Source: Flavobacteriales bacterium
GTDB taxonomy: Bacteria > Bacteroidota > Bacteroidia > Flavobacteriales > Schleiferiaceae
Assembly (NCBI GenBank): GCA_017795025.1
Contig: CP051243.1
Location: forward strand, 744,001-808,000
Length of the DNA stretch: 64,000 nucleotides
Direction: 5' to 3'
The notes below the pieces were generated by a model that saw only the letters and a list, made by a program, of their open reading frames with translations, was not told the origin of the DNA and made no database searches. A program made the translations under genes and the position numbers. The first letter of the stretch is position 1. Every line of letters begins with the position of its first letter. Positions 9,581 through 16,490 of the stretch are shown one piece after another.

Positions 9581-10720
9581 ATGCTGCAACGGCAGGCCTT
9601 TTGGGCCCTTTTATTCAGTTTATTTTGGGTAACGCTTAGCGCGCAAAGCGACACTTTAATTACTTCGGAAGTGCGCTTTGCCTTAGATTCGGATCGCCTT
9701 TCGGCAGAAGCCAAGCAAAGGATTGATTCCCTATTAAAGGTGTACCCTTTAGTGCTTTTAAAGGAATTAAAACTTTACGGGCATACCGATAGCCTGGCAA
9801 AGATTGAATACAACCGTGATTTATCGAAGCGCCGCGTGCAAGCGGTATTACAGTATTTAGTGTTTAAAGGTTTAAACCCCATGCAGGTGCAAACCGACTT
9901 TTACGGAGAGGAGCGTCCGCGCTACTCCAATGCTCCGGATGAGCGCTATAAAAACCGTAGGGTGGAGCTCGAAATGCGGGTCGATCTTTCCTTATTACCC
10001 GATCAGGATACGAAGCTCACCGAACGGGAGCTAAAGTCGGGCGATAAACTGCGCCTGGCCAATTTAAACTTTGTGGGTAATCAAGCTATTCCCGTTTGGC
10101 AAAGCTTTGATGAGCTGCGAGATCTCTTATTGGTGATGAAGCAAAACCCGGATTTGGAAGTTTCGCTGCAAGGTCATGTTTGTTGCAGTAACGACTTTGA
10201 GCTTTCGGTGGCCAGAGCGCGTATGGTGTACAATTTTCTTATTGAAAACGGAATCTCCAAAGTGCGATTAGAGTATAAAGGTTTTGGCAACAAGGTGCCT
10301 CTTTACGATGAGGTGGATGAGGAGAGCAGGGCTTTAAATCGCAGGGTAGAAGTAGAGGTTTTATATAATTCTGAGGCACGCCAAGAGGCCGAACCCGAAG
10401 CACGTTTACGGGTGGAAGCCCCGGTAATGAGTGTGAAGTTTGTTGAAGGCAGTGCCCGTTTAACCCCAACGGGCGATTTTATGCTAAGCTTAATTGCTGA
10501 TATGCTTAAAGATTCGGAAGGACTGCGCTACGAGTTTATCGTATACAATAATATCGCAGACCCACGCCTAAGTGCCCAAAGAGGGGCCACCATCGAACGA
10601 ACCCTACGGCGAAAAGGAGTGCGCAATAAAGTATTTAAAGTAAGCAATGAAGGAAAGGTTCCTGGATTGCCTGATACCCCCGACCATAACTGGATTCGAA
10701 TTCGAATGATTGAAACATGA
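9581..10720 (+). CDS. OmpA-family protein with three OmpA-like modules
   Basis: 379 residues with a signal peptide cleaved near LSAQS (residue 23). Three OmpA/MotB-like modules follow one another: about 25-133 (SEVRFALDSDRL, LYGHTDSL, YNRDLSKRRV), about 155-262 (LNFVGNQAIP, LQGHVCCSND, SVARARMVYNFL, ALNRRVEVEV) and about 283-378 (VKFVEGSARLTPTG, SAQRGATIERTL, WIRIRMIE). Only the first keeps both the Asp and Arg usually needed to bind peptidoglycan. The second has Val-Cys-Cys in place of Thr-Asp, and the third lacks the GHTD loop. It probably links the cell envelope to peptidoglycan through module 1. Confidence 0.85.
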   Translation: MLQRQAFWALLFSLFWVTLSAQSDTLITSEVRFALDSDRLSAEAKQRIDSLLKVYPLVLLKELKLYGHTDSLAKIEYNRDLSKRRVQAVLQYLVFKGLNPMQVQTDFYGEERPRYSNAPDERYKNRRVELEMRVDLSLLPDQDTKLTERELKSGDKLRLANLNFVGNQAIPVWQSFDELRDLLLVMKQNPDLEVSLQGHVCCSNDFELSVARARMVYNFLIENGISKVRLEYKGFGNKVPLYDEVDEESRALNRRVEVEVLYNSEARQEAEPEARLRVEAPVMSVKFVEGSARLTPTGDFMLSLIADMLKDSEGLRYEFIVYNNIADPRLSAQRGATIERTLRRKGVRNKVFKVSNEGKVPGLPDTPDHNWIRIRMIET

Positions 10721-11169
10721 AAGATTTACAACGCTATTTTTTACTAGAATTACCGGTAAAGCTCAAGGCCCTAAAGCCCGATGCGGAGCGACAATTTGGG
10801 GAAATGGACATCATCCAGATGCTCGACCATTTACGTAAAAGCTATAAATGGGCCTACAGTGGGGTAAAAGCACGCACTACCATTCCCAAGGAATTAATTC
10901 CTAAGGCGCAAGCCTTTTTAGCCAGTGATAAAGAGTTTCGTCCGGGGGCCGCAATGCCAGCTCCCTTTCAGGCCATAGATAATATGGAAGGCGAGTTTGA
11001 AGAAATGAAATTGGAATTATTACGTGAAATGGTGGGCATGTTGGCCTATTTCGAGAACAATCCAAGGCATCAGCAGATTCACCCAGGATTTGGCAAACTC
11101 AATGTTTTACAGTGGTTGCAACTGGCAAAAAAGCATACCGAGCATCATTTACGGCAGTTCGGACTTTAA
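10717..11169 (+). CDS. DinB-like/DUF1569 family protein
   Basis: 150-residue, mostly helical protein overlapping the OmpA-like gene by 4 bases (ATGA), so probably translationally coupled. HLRKSYKWAYSG near residue 38 and the C-terminal GKLNVLQWLQLAKKHTEHHL place conserved His residues where DinB-type four-helix bundles bind a metal. This fits DUF1569 of the DinB superfamily. The biochemical role of this family is not established. A strong terminator follows. Confidence 0.75.
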   Translation: MKDLQRYFLLELPVKLKALKPDAERQFGEMDIIQMLDHLRKSYKWAYSGVKARTTIPKELIPKAQAFLASDKEFRPGAAMPAPFQAIDNMEGEFEEMKLELLREMVGMLAYFENNPRHQQIHPGFGKLNVLQWLQLAKKHTEHHLRQFGL

Positions 11170-11187
11170 GCCTTATTTCTTAAAATA

Positions 11188-11217
11188 GAAAACCCGCACC
11201 TTCACGGCGCGGGTTTT
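11188..11217. terminator. Terminator between the convergent DUF1569 and LruC genes
   Basis: Arms AAACCCGC and GCGGGTTT form a stem around the loop, with T residues after it on the plus strand and an A-rich stretch before it, which would be a T run on the minus strand. It can end transcription of both convergent genes, although the plus-strand T run is the cleaner one. Confidence 0.8.
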
Positions 11218-11241
11218 TCCATACTTTAATTATCCTAAAAT

Positions 11242-12963
11242 CTATAATCCTAAGAGGTCTACCACATCTCCTAAATTAGGCGTTTGGTACCAATCCGTAT
11301 TGCTCGCTCCGGCGCTTCCTGCCCAGAGGCTAAACTTCGGATAGGCGGTAATCATATCTACTTTCTCCAAGGGATGTTGGAAATTCTCGCCATCTAAAAC
11401 GATATCCATGGCCCAAGGAAGACCGTTTGCCGTTTTATAAGTTCCATTTACATCGTCACCGGTATTGTAAAGGCTTTGATCCGCGGCAGCGGTACCGGCA
11501 AAGCCAGGTAAGTGAATCTCCCGTCCACGCTCTTCGCGGTGGAAAATATAAAAGTCATTTAGGAAGGCTGCGCCATTGTTACTGGCAAAGTTGATGGTAA
11601 AGCGAATTGTATCGGGAGTGGCTATGAGTCCAGATTCAGTGTTGTTGTAATATTGAGAGCGTACATCATCGGGATCGCTAAATACAATGATTCCGTTCGT
11701 TACACTGGGATCTAGGCTAGCATTACCGCTCACACTGCTAATAATGGAGCTGTTGAAGTTCGCTTTGGTGGCATCTGTTAAGCGCAGGGCCAAGCCACTT
11801 TCAATTCCACCACCAAAAGCATCTAAGGCAATTTCGTATTCGGCACTTAACCATTCGCCATTGGCATCCTTAATTAGGGTAGACTTAATGTTCACCACCA
11901 TATCGTTAAAATCGTAGTCACCTTGTACGGGCCACATATCCTCGTAGGCAATGGTTTGTCGGCCCGCAACCGGGAAGTAGCTCAAATAGGCGCGGGTAGG
12001 ATCATTCGGGAAGTCATCTTCATCATCGGCCACACCATCCCCATCCGTATCGGTAATAGCGGCGGGATTACTTAAAAACACGTCATCCACCCAGGCATCG
12101 TCGTAAAGGTTAAATAAGGCCGACACGACCGTTGCCCCTTGGGGTACCACCATGGCAATAGTGCTATTTCCACTGCTAAAAGTTTCGTAAGAAGAGCTCA
12201 TACTGCTCGTAGTATTGGCATCGCTGTAGAAGAATAAATAGCCACGAACCAAACCATTTACCGAGCCTGCATGTAAGTAAATACTGTCGCCTGGCGTAAC
12301 GGTATGCAACTGCCAAAAATGCGTCCACCGGTTATCGTCCACCTTAAATACTTTAGATCCATTGCGGCTAGGTTGAGAATACTCACGATCGGTTACAATC
12401 CATTTGGCTTCATCGACTGTACCAGTGCCTGGGTGAAAGGCAAACCCAGCATTATCATTGGTAATGGTAGTCTCAAAATCAGCATTTCCAAATAAATTCG
12501 TTCCTGGGGGGCTGCCATTAAAGGCGCTTTGCTTTCCAAGGAATTTATTGGAGTTTAAATTCTGATTATTTAAAGGATCGGGTAAACTTAGTTGTTGACT
12601 TTCTTGCCAGTTTAAGGGCCAAGAATCGCCAGTGGCCGGAAGATAAAACTGGTATCCTTGCGCATCGGCTGGGGCTAAAAGCGAGAAGGCGGCTTTATTT
12701 TGGCCATTTAGTTTAGCTACGGCCAAGCGTTCATTATTGGCGTCCATCACCCAAAGTAAAGAACCGCTGAGGTCCATCGGAGCATTTTGGTGGGCAATCA
12801 CTTCTGCGGTAATTTGAACTTGCTTACTGGTGCTCCAATTAAAATTGGGGTCTACGCTTAAAGATTCGAAGGAGTCTGCTGGCGCAGGAGCCTCTTGTTG
12901 ATTGTCGTCGGTACAAGCGCTAAAAACCGCGCCTATAGCTAAAAGGAAGAAATACTTTTTCAT
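11242..12963 (-). CDS. LruC-domain lipoprotein
   Basis: 573-residue lipoprotein: MKKYFFLLAIGAVFSACTDD has the lipobox Cys at residue 17. After a beta-rich N-terminal half, DTDGDGVADDEDDFPNDPTR (near 307) is a calcium-binding type-3-repeat-like linker. It leads into an LruC domain marked by AYEDMWPVQGDYDFNDMVVN, a long beta region ending in HLPGF and the C-terminal YPKFSLWAGS. LruC was described in Leptospira and recurs in marine bacteria; the molecular function is unknown. An inverted repeat sits directly upstream, and the next gene upstream on the same strand is another lipoprotein (fasciclin). Confidence 0.82.
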   Translation of the reverse strand: MKKYFFLLAIGAVFSACTDDNQQEAPAPADSFESLSVDPNFNWSTSKQVQITAEVIAHQNAPMDLSGSLLWVMDANNERLAVAKLNGQNKAAFSLLAPADAQGYQFYLPATGDSWPLNWQESQQLSLPDPLNNQNLNSNKFLGKQSAFNGSPPGTNLFGNADFETTITNDNAGFAFHPGTGTVDEAKWIVTDREYSQPSRNGSKVFKVDDNRWTHFWQLHTVTPGDSIYLHAGSVNGLVRGYLFFYSDANTTSSMSSSYETFSSGNSTIAMVVPQGATVVSALFNLYDDAWVDDVFLSNPAAITDTDGDGVADDEDDFPNDPTRAYLSYFPVAGRQTIAYEDMWPVQGDYDFNDMVVNIKSTLIKDANGEWLSAEYEIALDAFGGGIESGLALRLTDATKANFNSSIISSVSGNASLDPSVTNGIIVFSDPDDVRSQYYNNTESGLIATPDTIRFTINFASNNGAAFLNDFYIFHREERGREIHLPGFAGTAAADQSLYNTGDDVNGTYKTANGLPWAMDIVLDGENFQHPLEKVDMITAYPKFSLWAGSAGASNTDWYQTPNLGDVVDLLGL

Positions 12964-12982
12964 GGCCTTGTTGTTTGATGAG

Positions 12983-13003
12983 ACTAAAGTGCAGGACTTT
13001 AGT
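12983..13003. promoter_or_regulatory. Perfect inverted repeat just upstream of the LruC gene
   Basis: ACTAAAGT and ACTTTAGT are separated by GCAGG, giving an 8-bp perfect dyad 20 bases before the LruC start codon. It could be an operator or a hairpin in the 5' leader. No regulator can be named from sequence. Confidence 0.4.
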
Positions 13004-13091
13004 TTACCTCACATGCAAATTTCGATTATTCGTAACAAAAAATAGATAAGTGGTATTGAAAATGAGGCATTTAAAAATAAGATTTTAGCAT

Positions 13092-13136
13092 AAAAAAAGC
13101 CGGAGCAAACCTCAAGAGAGAGGCACTCCGGCTTTT
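13092..13136 (-). terminator. Terminator downstream of the fasciclin gene
   Basis: GCCGGAG (13099-13105) pairs with CTCCGGC (13126-13132) around a 20-base loop. On the minus strand the stem is followed by seven T, so the strong direction is minus, ending the transcript that comes from the fasciclin gene or from the element at 13092-13190. On the plus side there are only four T. Confidence 0.75.
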
Positions 13137-13190
13137 CAACCAACCAAACAAAACTATTACTCCAAAGAATCCGGTAAGAACTACCGGTGT
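13092..13190 (-). ncRNA. Candidate small RNA or structured 3' UTR (hairpin-linker-terminator)
   Basis: On the minus strand a perfect 6-bp hairpin (CCGGTA/TACCGG around GTTCT, 13171-13187) is followed by an unstructured U-rich linker and then the terminator at 13092-13136. The linker contains TGTTTGGTTGGTTGAAAAGC, close to TGTTTAGTTAGAAAGC in the element at 26054-26185. The whole lies between the fasciclin stop and the LruC promoter region, so it may simply be a processed 3' UTR. A reading frame across it (13009-13200) runs straight through the terminator and is not believable. Confidence 0.35.
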
Positions 13191-13239
13191 CCTTCTTCAT
13201 TATATCTTAAAACTCTTTTAAAGAACGAATCGTATTTCC

Positions 13240-14202
13240 TTAAGGAAGATTTAACACTTCATCGATGATGTTCAAACTTCCGTTAAATGCGGTTATATCT
13301 GTTAGCAAAACCTGTGCCTCTTTTTGGTAACTGGCATTGGTTCTACTTAACATTAAATTTCCATTGTTCAGGCTTATTTGCAAGCCGGCTGTTTGCAGCT
13401 GACTTTGTAACACCGTTCCATTAATCGCTTGGATTTGATGGGTGCCACTAATCATATGGGCACTGATTAGGTTGGTTAACTCACTCACCCCATATTCACG
13501 CAGATAGCCATCTAAATCACCCACTCCCATACTTTGGAAATACCGATCAAAAGCATCATCATTAGGAGCGAAAATGGTATGTCGTGCTTGATCACTATTT
13601 AATAGGGGCGTCATATTGCACACTTGCAAGGCCCGGTCTAAAATGCTGAAGCTGCCACTGTGAGCTCTAATCAACTTCATTAAAGTAGAGGGCCGCTGCA
13701 CCTTATCGGTCAAGTGCAAATAGGAATCGCCTAAATCCACATCCTTTTGGATAATCCCCACCATTTGTCCATTAACTCTCAACAGACTTTTATCGCGCCA
13801 AACATGTTGAAAAACAGTATAGCCTTTAGCATTTTGAGCTAGAGTAGGCACAAAGGCCGAATGTATATTTTCGAATTTGGCGGCTTGAGGAATAATGTGG
13901 CTGCCAATCCAGGCATTGTAATACTCCTGGCCAATTTGTTCCTTCATGGCTGCAAAGTCGGCCAGCTCCAATTCCGCCAAGAAATCGTTTAAGGCAGCGT
14001 CGTTGGGTACTAGGAAAGTAAGTTGATGCCCTTCCAAGTCAAAATCCGAACAAGCGATCGCCTCGGCAAATAATTGGGCGCCATTAAGCTTGGCTATTTG
14101 CTCCGTAAGGGACAAATCCAACTGTTCTTGGTTGGGCTCTTCCTCCTTGGAGCAAGCAAAAACAATCAAAAGACTGCAGAGTATGACTAGTTTTCGCATC
14201 AT
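13240..14202 (-). CDS. Lipoprotein with two fasciclin (FAS1) domains
   Basis: 320 residues. The signal MMRKLVILCSLLIVFACSKEE has a lipobox Cys at residue 17 and is followed by a Glu-rich tether. Two FAS1-like domains follow: about 30-170 (LEGHQLTFLVPNDAALNDFL is the FAS1 H1-like strand) and about 175-320 (FSILDRALQVCNM, HTIFAPNDDAFDRYF, LISAHMISGTH and a final INIIDEVL-type strand, LNIIDEVLNLP). FAS1 domains mediate adhesion at the cell surface. The gene is divergent from the ABC ATPase. The second domain is the better match to the family; the first is diverged. Confidence 0.85.
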   Translation of the reverse strand: MMRKLVILCSLLIVFACSKEEEPNQEQLDLSLTEQIAKLNGAQLFAEAIACSDFDLEGHQLTFLVPNDAALNDFLAELELADFAAMKEQIGQEYYNAWIGSHIIPQAAKFENIHSAFVPTLAQNAKGYTVFQHVWRDKSLLRVNGQMVGIIQKDVDLGDSYLHLTDKVQRPSTLMKLIRAHSGSFSILDRALQVCNMTPLLNSDQARHTIFAPNDDAFDRYFQSMGVGDLDGYLREYGVSELTNLISAHMISGTHQIQAINGTVLQSQLQTAGLQISLNNGNLMLSRTNASYQKEAQVLLTDITAFNGSLNIIDEVLNLP

Positions 14203-14210
14203 TACCTTTG
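14203..14210 (+). promoter_or_regulatory. Candidate -7 promoter element for the ABC ATPase gene
   Basis: TACCTTTG matches TAnnTTTG exactly on the plus strand, immediately next to the start codon of the divergent fasciclin gene. The predicted transcript would have a leader of about 50 bases before the ATG at 14269. Confidence 0.4.
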
Positions 14211-14268
14211 GTGTTCATAATAGGTACGCATTGGGCAGCAAAAAGGTTTGGTAAGGCAAAGAATATTT

Positions 14269-15216
14269 ATGCAAAAATTACAGCTTAAAGGACTGGGCTT
14301 TGGTTATGAGGACCAGTTGGTTATCCGCAATCTACATTTAAAACTAAGCCCCGAAGCCCGCTTGGGAATTGTGGGTGCTAGTGGTTCGGGAAAATCCACT
14401 CTTTTAAAACTCATTGCGGGTCAATTATCGCCCGATACGGGTGCACTTTTTTTAGATGGCATTAACTACCAGGAGGAGCGCAATGAGCGCATGGATCAGC
14501 ATCCCCGGGTGGCGCTTATGGCGCAGGATTTTGACTTAGACCCCAACCTTACGGTAGATGAAAACATGGCTCGACACGGACGACATTTAGCGAGCAGTCG
14601 TTTACAACGCTACTTGGGAAAGGTGCATCGGGCTTTTTCTTTACGTACGGTGAAACAGCAAAGGGTTCATAGTTTATCGGGCGGGCAGAAGCAGCGGCTT
14701 GCTTTGGCCTGTGCCTTAATAAGCGATGCCGATCTTCTTTTATTGGATGAGCCTTTTAGTCAGCTCGATTATGCTTTAAAGCATCAAATTCTGGATTTCC
14801 TCGAATCGGAGGTTTGGGATAAGACTATTATCATGGTAGGTCATGAGCCTACGGATATCATGCGCTTTTGCCAAGAGGTAGCCGTTTTAAATAAGGGACG
14901 CATTCTGCAAAAGGGCAGGGTAGAAGAACTCTATCATTATCCCAAGAATGAAAAGGTGGGCCGTTTAACCGGCTTAATCAATGTTCTGAAGCCAGAGGAA
15001 CAAGCAGCAACTGGAATTGAGGAGTCTTTATTTAGGCCCTTGCATTGTCGTTTATACCCGGATGGGGACTGGCGCTTGAGCCATTTAGAATACCATGCCT
15101 TTGGACAGCTTGGCGTTTTGCAACATCCTTGCGGGGCTAAGGTAAAAGCTCAAATACCTATGGAAGGGGCCTTTAGCATTGGCAGTACTTGGCAGCTAAG
15201 CATAAAAAAACCCTGA
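14269..15216 (+). CDS. Orphan ABC transporter ATP-binding protein
   Basis: ATPase subunit of about 315 residues. Counting from the ATG, Walker A GASGSGKST is at about 36-44, the Q-loop region follows at about 80 (MAQDFDLD), the signature LSGGQKQRLALA is near 138-149, Walker B LLLLDEPFSQLD is near 158-169 and the H-loop VGHEP near 190. About 95 residues follow the ATPase core, as in PotA/FbpC-type import ATPases with a TOBE-like extension. A TTG seven codons upstream (14248) is possible, but the ATG gives the normal start (MQKLQLKGLGFGY). No permease or binding protein is encoded nearby, so its partner must be elsewhere. The stop codon lies inside the stem of the next terminator. Confidence 0.85.
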   Translation: MQKLQLKGLGFGYEDQLVIRNLHLKLSPEARLGIVGASGSGKSTLLKLIAGQLSPDTGALFLDGINYQEERNERMDQHPRVALMAQDFDLDPNLTVDENMARHGRHLASSRLQRYLGKVHRAFSLRTVKQQRVHSLSGGQKQRLALACALISDADLLLLDEPFSQLDYALKHQILDFLESEVWDKTIIMVGHEPTDIMRFCQEVAVLNKGRILQKGRVEELYHYPKNEKVGRLTGLINVLKPEEQAATGIEESLFRPLHCRLYPDGDWRLSHLEYHAFGQLGVLQHPCGAKVKAQIPMEGAFSIGSTWQLSIKKP

Positions 15217-15236
15217 CCGTTTTGGGTCAGGGTTCA
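15204..15236. terminator. Terminator between the convergent ABC ATPase and rplT genes
   Basis: AACCCTGACC (15209-15218) and GGTCAGGGTT (15225-15234) form a perfect 10-bp stem with a 6-base loop. Seven A at 15204-15210 become a T run for minus-strand transcripts, so the main use is to end the thrS-infC-rpmI-rplT operon. The TGA stop of the ABC gene is part of the stem. Confidence 0.85.
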
Positions 15237-15256
15237 ATATCAGAAACCAATTGGTT

Positions 15257-15604
15257 TTACTTCTTAACTCGATTTACAATCGCTTTGAAGGCCTCAGGAT
15301 GGTTCATGGCTAAATCAGCCAATACCTTGCGGTTCAACTCGATTCCTTCTTTTTTAAGCAATCCCATAAAAGCGGAATAAGATAAGCCGTGTTGACGGGC
15401 TCCGGCGTTAATACGCTGAATCCACAGGCTACGGAAATTCCGTTTTTTGTTACGACGGTCGCGATAGCTATAAGAAAGCCCTTTTTCAACGGCGTTTTTA
15501 GCTACGGTCCATACATTTTTACGACGACCAAAGTATCCTTTGGCCATTTTCATCACCTTTTTGCGACGAGCGCGTGATGCTACTGAATTTACTGATCTTG
15601 GCAT
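15257..15604 (-). CDS. rplT: 50S ribosomal protein L20
   Basis: 115-residue, strongly basic protein with the complete L20 pattern: [19 protein letters not shown] at the start, [36 protein letters not shown] in the long helix, and [17 protein letters not shown] at the C-terminus. It binds 23S rRNA early in 50S assembly and in several bacteria also represses the infC-rpmI-rplT operon. Last gene of the operon, directly before the terminator. Confidence 0.98.
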   Translation of the reverse strand: MPRSVNSVASRARRKKVMKMAKGYFGRRKNVWTVAKNAVEKGLSYSYRDRRNKKRNFRSLWIQRINAGARQHGLSYSAFMGLLKKEGIELNRKVLADLAMNHPEAFKAIVNRVKK

Positions 15605-15628
15605 TTTACTTTAATTTTTTGTGCAAGG

Positions 15629-15641
15629 CGCTCCGCGAGCG
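15629..15641. other. Short hairpin in the rpmI-rplT spacer
   Basis: CGCTC and GAGCG flank CGC, a 5-bp stem with a 3-base loop; an overlapping alternative stem uses TCCGC/GCGGA. The rpmI-rplT spacer is 79 bases, long for this operon. L20 autoregulation uses RNA structures in such operons in other bacteria, but nothing here proves that role. Confidence 0.3.
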
Positions 15642-15683
15642 GAATCTTAGGGGCCTTACCCAGGGTTAATTAATAACTCTTAC

Positions 15684-15878
15684 TTAGATGGTAAGCTGCT
15701 TTTTAATGCTAGCTTCGTCAGCTTTGTCTACCAAACCTGACTGGGTAAGATTACGCTTTTGCTTGGTCTCCTTTTTAGTAAGGATGTGACTTTTAAAAGC
15801 GTGCTTTCTTTTGATTTTACCGGTACCGGTAAGCTTAAAACGCTTTTTGGCACTGGATTTTGTTTTCATTTTTGGCAT
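15684..15878 (-). CDS. rpmI: 50S ribosomal protein L35
   Basis: 64 residues, very basic, with the L35 signature [20 protein letters not shown] followed by [20 protein letters not shown]. The length is exactly that expected. It lies 30 bases after infC and 79 bases before rplT, the standard order. Confidence 0.97.
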   Translation of the reverse strand: MPKMKTKSSAKKRFKLTGTGKIKRKHAFKSHILTKKETKQKRNLTQSGLVDKADEASIKKQLTI

Positions 15879-15908
15879 AGCTCTTTCGCTTTATATCGGT
15901 TTCTGATA

Positions 15909-16466
15909 TTATTTCTTGGGCGCAATCATCATAATCATGCGCTTGCCTTCTAATTTGGGAAGGCTCTCCACTTTACCCAAGTCTTCAAGGTCCTGTGCTA
16001 AACGCAATAGGAGGATTTCTCCTTTGTCCTTAAAAACAATCGAACGTCCTTTAAAGAATACATAAGCCTTTAATTTGGCTCCTTCTTGTAGGAAGTTCTC
16101 GGCGTGCTTACGCTTAAACTCGTAATCGTGATCGTCGGTGTTGGGACCAAAACGAATCTCTTTAACCACGGTTTTTTGCGCCTTTTGGGCAATTTCCTTT
16201 TGCTTCTTCTTCTGGTCGTAGAGAAATTTCTTGTAATCAATGATTTTCGCTACCGGAGGATCCGCTTTCTCGGTGATAACCACTAGGTCTAAACCTTGGT
16301 CCATCGCCATCTTTAAAGCTTCCTTTGTGGAAAAGATACCCGGTGTTACATCTTCGCCAACCACCCTCAACTCAGGATAATTGATCTTCGCGTTAATCTT
16401 GTGTTTGTCCTCTTGAGGTTCCCTTCTCGGTCCTCTTCTTCTGTGGTGAAATCTCTTAGCCAGAAT
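15909..16466 (-). CDS. infC: Translation initiation factor IF-3, with non-AUG start
   Basis: IF-3 keeps the ribosomal subunits apart and checks start codon and initiator tRNA. The first in-frame ATG (16370) gives only 153 residues and starts inside the N-domain. Upstream, the frame continues through a basic stretch typical of Bacteroidetes IF-3 (LAKRFHHRRRGPRREPQEDK, then HKINAKINYPELRVVGEDV), bounded by an in-frame TAA. Between that stop and the basic stretch there is no ATG, GTG or TTG; the candidates are ATT (16464-16466) and CTG (16461-16463). ATT is chosen because infC uses AUU in E. coli for autoregulation. That gives 185 residues. The C-domain motifs FGPNTDDHDYEFKRKHAENF and KGRSIVFKDKG are intact. 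Confidence 0.9.
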   Translation of the reverse strand: MLAKRFHHRRRGPRREPQEDKHKINAKINYPELRVVGEDVTPGIFSTKEALKMAMDQGLDLVVITEKADPPVAKIIDYKKFLYDQKKKQKEIAQKAQKTVVKEIRFGPNTDDHDYEFKRKHAENFLQEGAKLKAYVFFKGRSIVFKDKGEILLLRLAQDLEDLGKVESLPKLEGKRMIMMIAPKK

Positions 16467-16490
16467 TAAATTATTTAGTTATACTTCAAA

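Noticed and set aside
13009-13200. A 63-codon reading frame on the minus strand between the fasciclin and LruC genes.
   Set aside because: It runs straight through a strong terminator hairpin and its T run, and the predicted peptide has no family features. The sequence is better explained as hairpins and a terminator.
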